From the NCBI RefSeq assembly GCF_003730195.1, contig NZ_QWGG01000005.1, forward strand, positions 124,001 to 188,000: a DNA stretch of 64,000 nt, read 5' to 3'. Origin of the DNA: Halosimplex salinum. Lineage in GTDB: Archaea; Halobacteriota; Halobacteria; Halobacteriales; Haloarculaceae. Below are positions 43,486 through 52,082 of this stretch, piece after piece. The translations under genes were made by a program, and so were the position numbers. A model generated the notes under the pieces. The model did not search any database and was not told the origin of the DNA. It saw only the letters and a list, made by a program, of their open reading frames with translations. Numbering within the stretch: position 1 is the stretch's first letter; every line of letters begins with the position of its first letter.

Positions 43486-45000
43486 ATGAGTGACCAGATA
43501 GACGACGTGGTCGTCGTGGGGGGCGGGGATTCGGGGCTGTTGGCGGCGCTCGCTCTGAAGAAGATGAACACGGGGCTCGACGTTTCGGTGATCGACGACT
43601 TCGAGGAAGACGTCCCACAGGTCGGAAAGAGCACGTTTCTGGCGATCCAGCACATCCTGCACGAGGACCTGGGGATCGACGAACGGGCGTTCGTCTCGGC
43701 GGTCAAACCCGTCTGGAAGGCCTCGGTGTACTTCCGGGACTGGTGTGGCTATCCCCCCTTTCACTACCCGTTCGACCAGAACCGGAAGTTCCCGAACCCC
43801 AACGAGCGAGACACGAACGAGGGGTACCACTACTACTACGACGAACTCCACAACAGCACCGACCACCAGTCGAAGTGCGAGGAGATGGTGTCGCAGGGCA
43901 AATCGCCCTGGTACTTCTCGCCGCGAGAGGGGGGCACTCGCAAGTACGACAACGTCGCCTACCACCTCAACACCGAACGGTTCAACACGTTCCTGCGGGA
44001 CCTGTGTCTCGACCGGGACATCGGGCTGATCGACGACGAGGTGGTCACCGTCGACGTCGCGAACGACCGGATCCAGCGACTCCGGGGTCGGAACGGGGCG
44101 TACGAAGCGGACCTGTACGTCGACGCGACGGGTTTCTCCCGCGTGCTGAAACGCGAGCAGAGCGACGAGTTCCACGAGTTCGACCTCCCGCTCGACTCGG
44201 CGCTGAACGCGCGGTCGGACCTCTCGCTCGACGAGGTCGTCCCGGCGACGGTCATCGACACGGGCGACCACGGCTGGTTCTGGCAGATAGACACGTTCGA
44301 CAACCGCGATCGCGGGTACGTCTACGCCTCGGAGTACGTCTCGGAGGCGGCGGCTCGAGAGGAGTTCGTCGACCACTGCGACGGGATCGCGGCCGAGGAC
44401 GTGGTGAAATACGAGTTCACGTCCGGCTACCACGAGCGCGCGTGGGTCGAGAACTGCGTCGCCATCGGCAACGCGGAGGGGTTCGTCGAACCGCTCCAGT
44501 CGACGGGGCTCACGGCCAACGCCAAGGCGTCGGTCACGCTCGCGACGCTCCTGTCGGGGCACGGGCGGGTGGCGGACGACGCGGTCAGGGAGCGGTACAA
44601 CGGGTGGGTCTCACGGTCGTGGGAGGCGATCTACGACTTCATCAGTGTCCACTACGCCTACGCCGACGGCGGCACCGAGTTCTGGCGGGACGTTCAGGAC
44701 ATCGAACTCAGCCCGCGGACGGAGATGCTGATCGAGCACTTCGACCGCCACGGGTTCGACACGCACGTCGACCCGGCGATACACTCCGAACACGACGACC
44801 TGCTGTTCTTCCGGGCGCGCCACTTCTACGCGCTGATGCGGAACATGGGCGCCACCTCCGAGTTCTACGAGACGCACGACTTCGAACTGAGCGACGCGGT
44901 CCGGCGAGCAGTCGACCAGCACTACGGAGCGATCGAGGACGACGTGGCCGACCACTACGACCACCGCGAGTACTACCACGGCGTGCTGGGTCAACACTGA
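43486..45000 (+). CDS. Tryptophan halogenase-like FAD-dependent monooxygenase/halogenase
   Basis: A 504-residue flavoprotein of the tryptophan-halogenase family. GGGDSGLLAAL is the FAD fold, VGKSTFLAI corresponds to the usual GEAT-type segment, WKASVYFRDW carries a lysine at the position of the family's catalytic Lys, and GNAEGFVEPLQSTGL is the C-terminal FAD/tunnel motif. The usual WxWxIP appears as GWFWQID, so the halogenation signature is altered. Family members chlorinate or brominate aromatic substrates with reduced FAD; this one may be a divergent halogenase or another flavin enzyme. It has its own promoter (AATAAATATCATATA at about 43450-43464) and SD GGGGGAG. Confidence 0.75.
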   Translation: MSDQIDDVVVVGGGDSGLLAALALKKMNTGLDVSVIDDFEEDVPQVGKSTFLAIQHILHEDLGIDERAFVSAVKPVWKASVYFRDWCGYPPFHYPFDQNRKFPNPNERDTNEGYHYYYDELHNSTDHQSKCEEMVSQGKSPWYFSPREGGTRKYDNVAYHLNTERFNTFLRDLCLDRDIGLIDDEVVTVDVANDRIQRLRGRNGAYEADLYVDATGFSRVLKREQSDEFHEFDLPLDSALNARSDLSLDEVVPATVIDTGDHGWFWQIDTFDNRDRGYVYASEYVSEAAAREEFVDHCDGIAAEDVVKYEFTSGYHERAWVENCVAIGNAEGFVEPLQSTGLTANAKASVTLATLLSGHGRVADDAVRERYNGWVSRSWEAIYDFISVHYAYADGGTEFWRDVQDIELSPRTEMLIEHFDRHGFDTHVDPAIHSEHDDLLFFRARHFYALMRNMGATSEFYETHDFELSDAVRRAVDQHYGAIEDDVADHYDHREYYHGVLGQH

Positions 45001-45011
45001 GCTCGTCGGAG

Positions 45012-45467
45012 TCAGTCGTTGACGAGCGACTCCGTCCGACCGGTCAGCTCGTCGGGCTGGAGTCGGAAGAAGTCGAACGACACCATCCGTAACGGCTCCT
45101 CGAACACGTCGACCAGCGGGATGTCGACCCGCTCCATCCCTGCCAGCGTCTCGGTCGCGATCTTCTCCTCGTCCGCGTCCTCGAGCCGTCCGCGAGCGAC
45201 GACGCTACACCACCGGTCGTCCTCGCCTTCGGTCCCGTAGGCCACGAACGTCACCGGTCTGTCGGCGAGGTCCTCGGGGTCGTCGCCGGGACCGAGCGAG
45301 ATACGGAAGTAGAAGACGTCGTCCGTCTGGTCGTAGCCGTAGGACACCGGAACCGCGTCCGGGGGTTCGTCCCCTCGCGTCGAGAGGGAGAGGACTCCCG
45401 TTCCCCCCGTCCCCAGGAACCGGTCGCGCTCTTCGGGTTCCATCTCGATCTCCTCCGCATCGGTCAT
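45012..45467 (-). CDS. Pyridoxamine 5'-phosphate oxidase-like (FMN-binding split barrel) protein
   Basis: A 151-residue split-barrel protein. The pattern FLGTGGTGVLSLSTRGDEP, AVPVSYGYDQTDDVFYFR and WCSVVARGRLED is typical of the small PPOX/flavin-reductase-like family. Such proteins bind FMN or F420 and act as oxidases, reductases or ligand-binding proteins; the activity here cannot be told. Possible leaderless promoter CTTATTAGC (complement of about 45489-45497) lies about 25 bases before the start. Convergent with the halogenase-like gene. Confidence 0.82.
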   Translation of the reverse strand: MTDAEEIEMEPEERDRFLGTGGTGVLSLSTRGDEPPDAVPVSYGYDQTDDVFYFRISLGPGDDPEDLADRPVTFVAYGTEGEDDRWCSVVARGRLEDADEEKIATETLAGMERVDIPLVDVFEEPLRMVSFDFFRLQPDELTGRTESLVND

Positions 45468-45793
45468 GCGAACTGATACGCCCGTCGAGCTAATAAGCCC
45501 GCGGCCGGACCCCGACGCTCCGCTCGCAATACTCGATTCGGCGCGCGTCTCCGGGTTTTCGATTCACCCGTTCGAGTCGTCCGAGACGGCCTCTGCGGCG
45601 TGTTCTTCTGTGTCTCTCTTCTCGTCCGATCCCGAACTGCACTCGATTTTATATCGCGAAATGTAGTTTATGTGTCGTGGCAGGTGGGTGCCCCGGATGG
45701 CGAGATCAACCGGTCGAGGCACGGCAACCGGTGAATCGACGGCGCGGTCGGATGACACCAACCCTTTTGTGCCAGCTCGTCGGTCGGGGTACC

Positions 45794-47053
45794 ATGGCGA
45801 CGACCGCGGGTGACCTGACGGAACCCCACGTGCTCGCACACGCGAAGCGTCGGCTCTTTCCCGACGACGGGGCCGAGGCGGCCTACGCCGTGGTCGACAC
45901 GCAGTTCGCACAGGAGCGGTGGGTCGACCGGACGACCATCGACGAAGCGGTTCGCGAGGCGCTCGCCCCGTTCAATCACGTCCGCGTCGGCTCGGGGTAT
46001 CCCGATCTGGTCGGCGTGCGCCCGCTCGACGACGACCTGCTGAGTGTCGACCGGCTGGGCGGTGAGCCGCCGCTGATCGCCGTGGAAGCGAAGGGATACA
46101 CCGACGGCGGCGGTGTCGACGTCGAACGCGGCGTCGTCCAGGCTCACGACCGGCTCGACGAGGCGAACGTCGCCTTCCTCGCTGCGCCCGAACCGGCGAT
46201 CAGCCAGACCGACCGCTCGCTGGCGAGAGAGCTCAACGTGGGCGTTCTCGCCGTGGGGGCCGAGGGGGAGGTGACCGGCGTCGAGACGCCGCGCGTCGTC
46301 GGCAACCGGACCGAGGACGCGGCGACCACGATCCGGTTCCAGGCGAGCGCCCAGGGCGTCGCCGGGAAGAGCTTCGGACTCAACCACCCGAAGAACTACC
46401 TCGCCTACCCGCTCGCCGTCGCTCACGAGCGGGAGACCGAGGCCGTCCTCGCCGATCGCGTCGTCCGCGCGGTCGACGACGCCCGCACCGGCGCCGCGTT
46501 CCTGAATCTGATCTCGGTCGAGCCGGACCGGACCGAACTGACCCCGCTCGGGAAGGAGGTCGTCCGCTTCGCGCTCGCCGAATACGGGAGCGTCGACGCC
46601 GCGCTCACCGCGTTCGACGACTGGAAGCGCTCACGCAAGCGCTTCTGCGACATCGCACCCAGGTGGGGACTGCTCGCCCGGCGCGTCGTCTACGCGTACC
46701 CCGCGACCGAACTACTGGTGACAGAACTGCAGGCGCTCCACGACGGCGGGGAGCGGTCGCCGACGCTGAAACAGTTCGTCGAGTGGCTCCACGAACTCCA
46801 CCCGACCTTTACGGTCGAACTCTTCCTGCGGGGAGACGAGGCGGTCCGCGGGCGCGTGCTCACCGACGACGGGGAGTTGCGCGCGGGGGAGCTCCGCGAC
46901 GGCGCGGTGTATCACTCGCCGACCGTCTTCCAGCTGAAGGCGATGCTGTTCCACGCGGGGGTCCTCACCGAGCGGGGGAGCGAGCCGCACCGACTCGATC
47001 CCGTTTCGGACCGGTGGGCGCTCCGTAACGCCGTGGGACCGACGCGAGCCTGA
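45794..47053 (+). CDS. Putative PD-(D/E)XK nuclease-like protein
   Basis: A 419-residue protein starting MATTAGDLTEPHVLAH. Residues about 70-145 have the restriction-endonuclease-like pattern GSGYPDLVGVRP, an intervening loop, then LIAVEAKGYTDGG, i.e. PD-x(~33)-ExK, followed by a helix DVERGVVQAHDRL. The C-terminal part (about 220-419) is a helical domain with LTPLGKEVVRFAL and WGLLARRVVYAYPAT, which could be a winged-helix DNA-binding region. No restriction or CRISPR partner is adjacent. Whether it cuts DNA is an inference from motif. Confidence 0.6.
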   Translation: MATTAGDLTEPHVLAHAKRRLFPDDGAEAAYAVVDTQFAQERWVDRTTIDEAVREALAPFNHVRVGSGYPDLVGVRPLDDDLLSVDRLGGEPPLIAVEAKGYTDGGGVDVERGVVQAHDRLDEANVAFLAAPEPAISQTDRSLARELNVGVLAVGAEGEVTGVETPRVVGNRTEDAATTIRFQASAQGVAGKSFGLNHPKNYLAYPLAVAHERETEAVLADRVVRAVDDARTGAAFLNLISVEPDRTELTPLGKEVVRFALAEYGSVDAALTAFDDWKRSRKRFCDIAPRWGLLARRVVYAYPATELLVTELQALHDGGERSPTLKQFVEWLHELHPTFTVELFLRGDEAVRGRVLTDDGELRAGELRDGAVYHSPTVFQLKAMLFHAGVLTERGSEPHRLDPVSDRWALRNAVGPTRA

Positions 47054-47118
47054 GGGGACCCGTCATATGCCGGTCCGTCGTTTTTGTGACTCTGCGGCCT
47101 ACCGTCAGGGGGAGACAC

Positions 47119-47547
47119 ATGAACTTCGACGAGTTCACGGGGACTGTCCAGAACCGCCTCGAATTGCCCGGGACGGGGGAGACCGTTCGCGCGATACGGG
47201 CGACGCTGACGACGCTGGGGGAGCGCATCCAGGAAGGGGAGGCGACGGATCTCGCCGGGCCGCTGCCGATGGAGATCGACTACTACCTGACGGACGCGGT
47301 CGCGGAACACGGGCAACGCTTCGACTGGGACGAATTTCTCGACCGCGTCGCCGAGCGCGAGAGACAGCTCGCGCCCGACGACCGCGCCGACGTGGCCTAC
47401 CACGCCCGGACTGTCGTCGCGGTCGTCAGCGAAGCCACGCCCGAGGGACAGGTCGACCAGGTCCGCGCGCAACTCCCCGCCGACGAGGGCTGGGACAGCC
47501 TGTTCGAACTGGTCGACAGCCGCGAAGCCGCCAGCGACGGGGCGTGA
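47119..47547 (+). CDS. DUF2267-family protein
   Basis: A 142-residue protein: MNFDEFTGTVQNRLEL, TVRAIRATLTTLGERIQEGEA, DLAGPLPMEIDYYL, FDWDEFLDRVAERE and HARTVVAVVSEAT follow the DUF2267 pattern of repeated helix-turn units in which each half has a conserved LGxRL/I..E..L..LP core. The function of the family is unknown. The start at 47119 follows GGGGAG about 7-8 bases upstream. Confidence 0.85.
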   Translation: MNFDEFTGTVQNRLELPGTGETVRAIRATLTTLGERIQEGEATDLAGPLPMEIDYYLTDAVAEHGQRFDWDEFLDRVAERERQLAPDDRADVAYHARTVVAVVSEATPEGQVDQVRAQLPADEGWDSLFELVDSREAASDGA

Positions 47548-47640
47548 CACTCCCGGCCCCGGTCTGTCGGGGAGAGCGCCGTCCGCCGCCCGTCATACGG
47601 AGCGAAAAGCGCTAAGTGCCCGTCGTCCGAAGCCGATGAC

Positions 47641-47937
47641 ATGTGGCGCTCCTCGAAGCGGGGGCAGAGTCAGGTCACCTGTATCGCCTGCGGTGACGCC
47701 GTCTCGCGGTCCGACGCCCGGGAGTACGACAAGTTCGGCGACCGCTGGGACCGGCAGGGCAAGGAGTTCGAGTACCTCTGCAAGCCCTGCGACCGGGACC
47801 GCTGTCACCAGCCCCGCGGGGACCTCGAAGCCTTGCTGGAGGACGTCGAATCGCACAGCGACGGGACCGACCGGGCGACCTTTCTCGCGACGTACCTCGA
47901 ACTCGCCGAGCGGCACGACTCCGTCGAGGAGCGCTAG
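47641..47937 (+). CDS. Small zinc-binding protein, function unknown
   Basis: A 98-residue protein with a zinc-ribbon-like cysteine set: TCIACGDAV at residues 13-21 and LCKPCDRDRC about 25 residues later. The rest is a helical acidic segment (about 55-98, ending HDSVEER). The pattern looks like a haloarchaeal single-domain zinc finger. It lies upstream of the RNase gene on the same strand (77-base gap). Confidence 0.7.
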   Translation: MWRSSKRGQSQVTCIACGDAVSRSDAREYDKFGDRWDRQGKEFEYLCKPCDRDRCHQPRGDLEALLEDVESHSDGTDRATFLATYLELAERHDSVEER

Positions 47938-48014
47938 GGCGCCGACCGCTGGTCGTCGGCGTTCGCCGGCCTGACCACAGAAAGACTATCCGTACCGTCG
48001 TCATAGCCGAGCAC

Positions 48015-49436
48015 ATGACTACCGAGGACGAACAGGCCCAGGCCGGGACCGTCGAGGGTCAGGGCCCCGTCGAGATCGACGAGGAGATGGCCCGCCACCT
48101 GGCCAACAAGCGCGAGGAGTTGTTCGAGAAGTTCGAGATCCGCGACGAGTTCCCCGAGGAAGTGATGGCCGAGGCCGAGGCCCGGACCGAGGGCGTCCAG
48201 CAGGAGATCGCCGACGAGATCGACGAGCGCCGCGACCTGCGGGACATGACGACGTGGACGACCGACCCCATCGACGCGCAGGACTTCGACGACGCCATCT
48301 CGGTCGAAAAGCGCGACGACGAGTACGTCCTCTGGGTCCACATCGCCGACGTGACCCACTACGTCAATCCAGAGACGGCGATGTGGGAGGAGGCCGTCGA
48401 GCGGGGCAACACCGTCTATCTCCCGGACTACACGATCCACATGCTCCCGCCGATCCTGGCGGAGACGGTGTGTTCGCTGGTCCCCAACGAGGACCGACTG
48501 GCCCACACCGTCGAGATGCACCTCGACCCGGAGACGCTGTCCTACGAGACCATCGACATCTACAAGTCCGTCATCGAGTCGGACGCGCGGCTCACCTACT
48601 CCGAGTGCGAGGAGATCCTCGACGACCCCGAGAGCGCCGACGACCTGCTCGAAGACACGGACGTCGACCTGGCGGAGAAGACGGAACTCGTCTGGGAACT
48701 CGCAGACCAGATGCACGAACAGCGCAAGGAGGACGGGTCGCTCGTCCTGAACCCCGCCCGCGACCGCGCGCACACCATCATCGAGGAGTGCATGCTCAAG
48801 GCGAACAAGGCCGTCACGCACGAACTCATGTGGGACCGGGGCGTCGAGGCGATGTACCGCGTCCACCCCCAGCCCTCGCCGGACGAGTGGGACAAGGCGC
48901 TGCGCGAGATCCAGGACCTCGGCGGCGTCTCGATCCCGGGCGACAAGTGGGACGACCCGCGCAAGGCCGTCAACGCGACGCTCGAACAGGCGCCCGGTCG
49001 ACAGCTCTCGAAGATCCAGCGGGCCGTGATGTTCGTCATGCCCCGCGCCAAGTACATGAGCGACCCCTTCGGCGGCCACCACGCCCTGAACTTCGAGATC
49101 TACGGGCACTTCACCTCGCCCATCCGCCGCCTCTCGGACCTGATCAACCACTGGATCGTCGCCACCAACGACGTGCCGGAAGAGCTCGCGGCGCTCTGCA
49201 AGCACGCCTCGGACCAGCAGAAAGACGCCGAGCAGTGCGAACGGGAGTACAAGCAGTTCCTCGAAGAGGTCGGCCTCGACGCCCACGCCGTCAACAACCG
49301 CGGTATCGAGGTCGTCGACGAGGACGATGAGGAAGCGGACGCGGATGAGGCAGACGCGGACGAGGAGGAAGCGGACGCGGAAGAGGCGGACACGGACGGG
49401 GAGGAACCGGACGCGGACACAGCCGAACGCGAATAG
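48015..49436 (+). CDS. RNase II/R-family exoribonuclease (RNB domain)
   Basis: A 473-residue RNB-domain protein, 3'-5' exoribonuclease type. The catalytic core is visible as TDPIDAQDFDDAISVEKR (Asp residues that bind Mg), WVHIADVTHYVNPETAMWEEA, RGNTVYLPDYTIHMLPP and FGGHHALNFEIYGHFTSPIRRLSDL. It is shorter than bacterial RNase R (no cold-shock or S1 domains visible), as in haloarchaea. The C-terminal 45 residues are a Glu/Asp/Ala repeat (DADEADADEEEADAE), low complexity. It probably degrades RNA 3' ends. Confidence 0.9.
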   Translation: MTTEDEQAQAGTVEGQGPVEIDEEMARHLANKREELFEKFEIRDEFPEEVMAEAEARTEGVQQEIADEIDERRDLRDMTTWTTDPIDAQDFDDAISVEKRDDEYVLWVHIADVTHYVNPETAMWEEAVERGNTVYLPDYTIHMLPPILAETVCSLVPNEDRLAHTVEMHLDPETLSYETIDIYKSVIESDARLTYSECEEILDDPESADDLLEDTDVDLAEKTELVWELADQMHEQRKEDGSLVLNPARDRAHTIIEECMLKANKAVTHELMWDRGVEAMYRVHPQPSPDEWDKALREIQDLGGVSIPGDKWDDPRKAVNATLEQAPGRQLSKIQRAVMFVMPRAKYMSDPFGGHHALNFEIYGHFTSPIRRLSDLINHWIVATNDVPEELAALCKHASDQQKDAEQCEREYKQFLEEVGLDAHAVNNRGIEVVDEDDEEADADEADADEEEADAEEADTDGEEPDADTAERE

Positions 49437-49665
49437 CCGCGTCGCCCGACGGGATCGCAGCCTCTATTCTCGCTCACGCCGTCTCGATCGACGAGCGACT
49501 CGCTTCGACGCGTTCTCCCCGTGCTCGTATTTCCGTATTCGATGCGAATAATATAGAAATAATCGATAGCCCGTCACAGGGTGTTCGCCGTGTGTTTGGA
49601 GAAGTGAATCAGCATAACATTTTAGTGGAATTCTGCCGTACTCACGAACGAGAGGTGAAGGACAG
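49437..49665. promoter_or_regulatory. AT-rich intergenic region with possible promoter for the next membrane protein
   Basis: AATAATATAGAAATAATC at about 49547-49564 and ACATTTTAGTGG at about 49615-49626 are AT-rich candidates for promoter elements. No gene is seen. The next start codon is at 49666, after AGAGGTGAAGG (an SD-like GAGGTGA). Confidence 0.45.
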
Positions 49666-49902
49666 ATGGCCACCAGCGACAGGGCTCGACGCACTCTGGG
49701 GCACAGTACTGCCGACCGCCGTCTCTCCCGGTACGACCTCCTGTTACTGGTGATACCCGCGGCGTTCCTGTTCGCGCTCGTGGGGTCGACCGTGTCGTCG
49801 TTCCCGCTGTCGGCGTTCATGGCGGCCGCGTCGGTCGTCGGCGCGCTCGCCGTCGCCGACGGACTGTTCGTCAACCCGCCCGAACCAGGGCGCGGTCGGT
49901 AG
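49666..49902 (+). CDS. Small membrane protein, function unknown
   Basis: A 78-residue protein: basic N-terminus MATSDRARRTLGHST, then two hydrophobic helices (about 24-43 and 47-67) separated by a short SSFPLS loop, ending in FVNPPEPGRGR. No motif known. SD-like GAGGTGA nine bases upstream supports the start. Confidence 0.6.
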   Translation: MATSDRARRTLGHSTADRRLSRYDLLLLVIPAAFLFALVGSTVSSFPLSAFMAAASVVGALAVADGLFVNPPEPGRGR

Positions 49903-50149
49903 GCAGTGCCGATTCTCCGAGGCATCGTTCGCACGACCGGTCCGTCCGGCAGTTGCTTCGTACGCTTCGATCGGCCGGTAGGGTGTGTGTTCGCCGGACG
50001 CACCGGGGAGACCACACTAGTTTGGGGGGCTGTTTATTAAATATCTCCCGAACACACCTACACGGACGGCCGGCCGGCGTCGTGGCCAGCGACGGTCCCC
50101 GCGACGGGCGGCGCGCGGCCAGCACACACCGGCGGCCCAGTACCAAACA

Positions 50150-51130
50150 ATGCCAGGGAGCGACCAAATCGACACGAGCAAGCAGATACACCGGCGGACC
50201 GGGCGAACGTTCTACGTCGCGACGAAACTCCTGCCCGAGCGGGTTCGGGAGGCGACGTACGTCCTCTACGCGTTCTTCCGGATCGCCGACGAGGTCGTCG
50301 ACCGGCGGGACGACCCCGACCCGGACGCACAGCGACGGCGCCTCGAGGCCATGCGAGCGATCGCGCTGGGCGAATCGACCGACGGGGCCGACCTCTCGGC
50401 CGACGAGCGAGCGGTCCTGACCGCGTTCCGGTCGCTGGCCGAGCAGAAGGGCATCGGCGACAGCGAGGTCGAGGTGTTCGTCGACGCCATGATACAGGAC
50501 ATCGAGACCGCCCGCTACGAAGTCTACGATGACCTCGAAGCGTACATGCGCGGCTCGTCGGTCGCGGTCGCGAACATGATGATGGCCGCGATGGAGATGC
50601 CAGCGGACGACCGCGAACAGGCACAGCCCCACGCGGCGGCCCTCGCCGAGGCGTTCCAGCTCACCAACTTCCTGCGGGACGTGCGCGAGGACATCCGCGA
50701 CTACGGCCGCGTCTACGTGCCACGGGAGACCCTGGAGCGCTACGGCGTCACCGAGTCGGACCTGGCCGAGGCGAACGTCACGGACGGGTTCGTCTCGGCG
50801 ATGCGCCACGAACTCCAGCGCACCGAGCGGCTCTACCGCGAGGGCGTCGCGGGCATCCGTCTGCTCCCCGCGGACTGTCAGTTCGGCGTCCTGCTGGCGG
50901 CGGTGTTCTACGCCGAGCACCATCGACTGATCCGCGCCCGGGACTACGACGTGCTCACGGAGACCCCGGAACTGGGCCGCCTCCGCCGGGGCTACTTGCT
51001 CGTCCGCACGTGGATCCACTGGCGGCGCCATCGCGACCCCGAGGCGACGTTCTACGCGGTCAGCGCCGTCTCCCGCGGTGGCGAGGGCGAAGGCGTCGAA
51101 ACCGACGGCGTGACGGGCCACGCCGCGTAA
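50150..51130 (+). CDS. crtB: Phytoene synthase (squalene/phytoene synthase family)
   Basis: A 326-residue isoprenyl transferase that joins two geranylgeranyl diphosphates head to head to phytoene, the entry to C50 carotenoids (bacterioruberin) in haloarchaea. Motifs: YVLYAFFRIADEVVDRRDD (first Asp-rich motif DEVVD), MRGSSVAVANMMM, and TNFLRDVREDIRDYGRVYVP (second Asp-rich motif DVxxD). TTTATTAAATA at about 50029-50040 is a likely TATA box, leaving a leader of roughly 85 bases. It is solitary; other carotenoid genes are outside the window. Confidence 0.92.
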   Translation: MPGSDQIDTSKQIHRRTGRTFYVATKLLPERVREATYVLYAFFRIADEVVDRRDDPDPDAQRRRLEAMRAIALGESTDGADLSADERAVLTAFRSLAEQKGIGDSEVEVFVDAMIQDIETARYEVYDDLEAYMRGSSVAVANMMMAAMEMPADDREQAQPHAAALAEAFQLTNFLRDVREDIRDYGRVYVPRETLERYGVTESDLAEANVTDGFVSAMRHELQRTERLYREGVAGIRLLPADCQFGVLLAAVFYAEHHRLIRARDYDVLTETPELGRLRRGYLLVRTWIHWRRHRDPEATFYAVSAVSRGGEGEGVETDGVTGHAA

Positions 51131-51244
51131 ACTGACCACCTGGCACTGTCCGGCGATGGTACCGCCGGGGGCCGCTGTTCTCGGCGCGCAGACGTTGTCA
51201 CTCCCTGTTTTCGAGTCCGCTGCGAAAAATCGCGAGTCGCGACG

Positions 51245-51835
51245 TTATCGGCCGCGGTTCTCGTTGCTGGAGAGGCTCGGGCGCGTGCGCTCGGAGCCCT
51301 TGCCGCGCTTGTTGAGGCCGCGGTTGCGGCGACCGGCGCTGGTGAGGCCGCGGAGCGCGCGGTCGGTGTGCTGGGACTCGCAGATCCAGCCGAGGTCGTC
51401 GTCGTTCTGGATCGCGGGGTGCTCGGGGTCGACGAGGATCACTTCGAACCACTTCTGGCTCCCGTCCTGCCCGACCGGGTAGGAGTTGAGCACGCGGAGG
51501 TTCGGGTAGACGCGGGTGGTGCGCTCCTCGGCGACGCGCTGGAGGTTCTTCCGGCGGGTGATCCGGGTCACGCCCTGGCGCTTGGAGCGCCGACCGGCCG
51601 TGAATCGCTGCTTGCGAGCGCCGCCCTTGCGGATGCTCGCGCGGACCACGACGACGCCCTGCTTGGCCTTGTAGCCCAGCGAGCGCGCGCGGTCGAGGCG
51701 GGTGGGTCGCTCGATACGCTCGAGCGCGCCCTCGTCGCGCCAGTCCTGTTTTCGTTGCCACTGCAGTTCCGCCAGCTTGCCGTCGTCCGGGTCCTTCCAG
51801 GCGTCCCGGATGTAGGTGTAGAAGCTTTTTGCCAT
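51245..51835 (-). CDS. rpl15e: Large ribosomal subunit protein L15e
   Basis: A 196-residue archaeal/eukaryal L15e. N-terminal MAKSFYTYIRDAWKDP, middle RARSLGYKAKQGVVVVRASIRKGGARKQR and C-terminal GLTSAGRRNRGLNKRGKGSE are characteristic. It is a structural protein of the 50S subunit. Upstream on the minus strand, the leader carries a hairpin GAGGCCC-GCA-GGGCCTC (51872-51888). Confidence 0.96.
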   Translation of the reverse strand: MAKSFYTYIRDAWKDPDDGKLAELQWQRKQDWRDEGALERIERPTRLDRARSLGYKAKQGVVVVRASIRKGGARKQRFTAGRRSKRQGVTRITRRKNLQRVAEERTTRVYPNLRVLNSYPVGQDGSQKWFEVILVDPEHPAIQNDDDLGWICESQHTDRALRGLTSAGRRNRGLNKRGKGSERTRPSLSSNENRGR

Positions 51836-52082
51836 GGGTGTTCACCGCCGGGCGTTGCGTGGTTCAAGCGCGAGGCCCGCAGGGCCTCGTTCGAGGCGCG
51901 CGGGTGGTTCGACACTCACATCCCGACCTGCACAGGCAGGTGCCCGCTGGTGCCCGACCGTCCAGCGAGTTACGCCGATATTCCCGGGTCGCACTCATAA
52001 GCGATCCGAACTCGACTCGCCCGATCTGACAGGTGTTCGACCAAATATTATATTACGTCGATATTTAATTGCCTAAGACACG

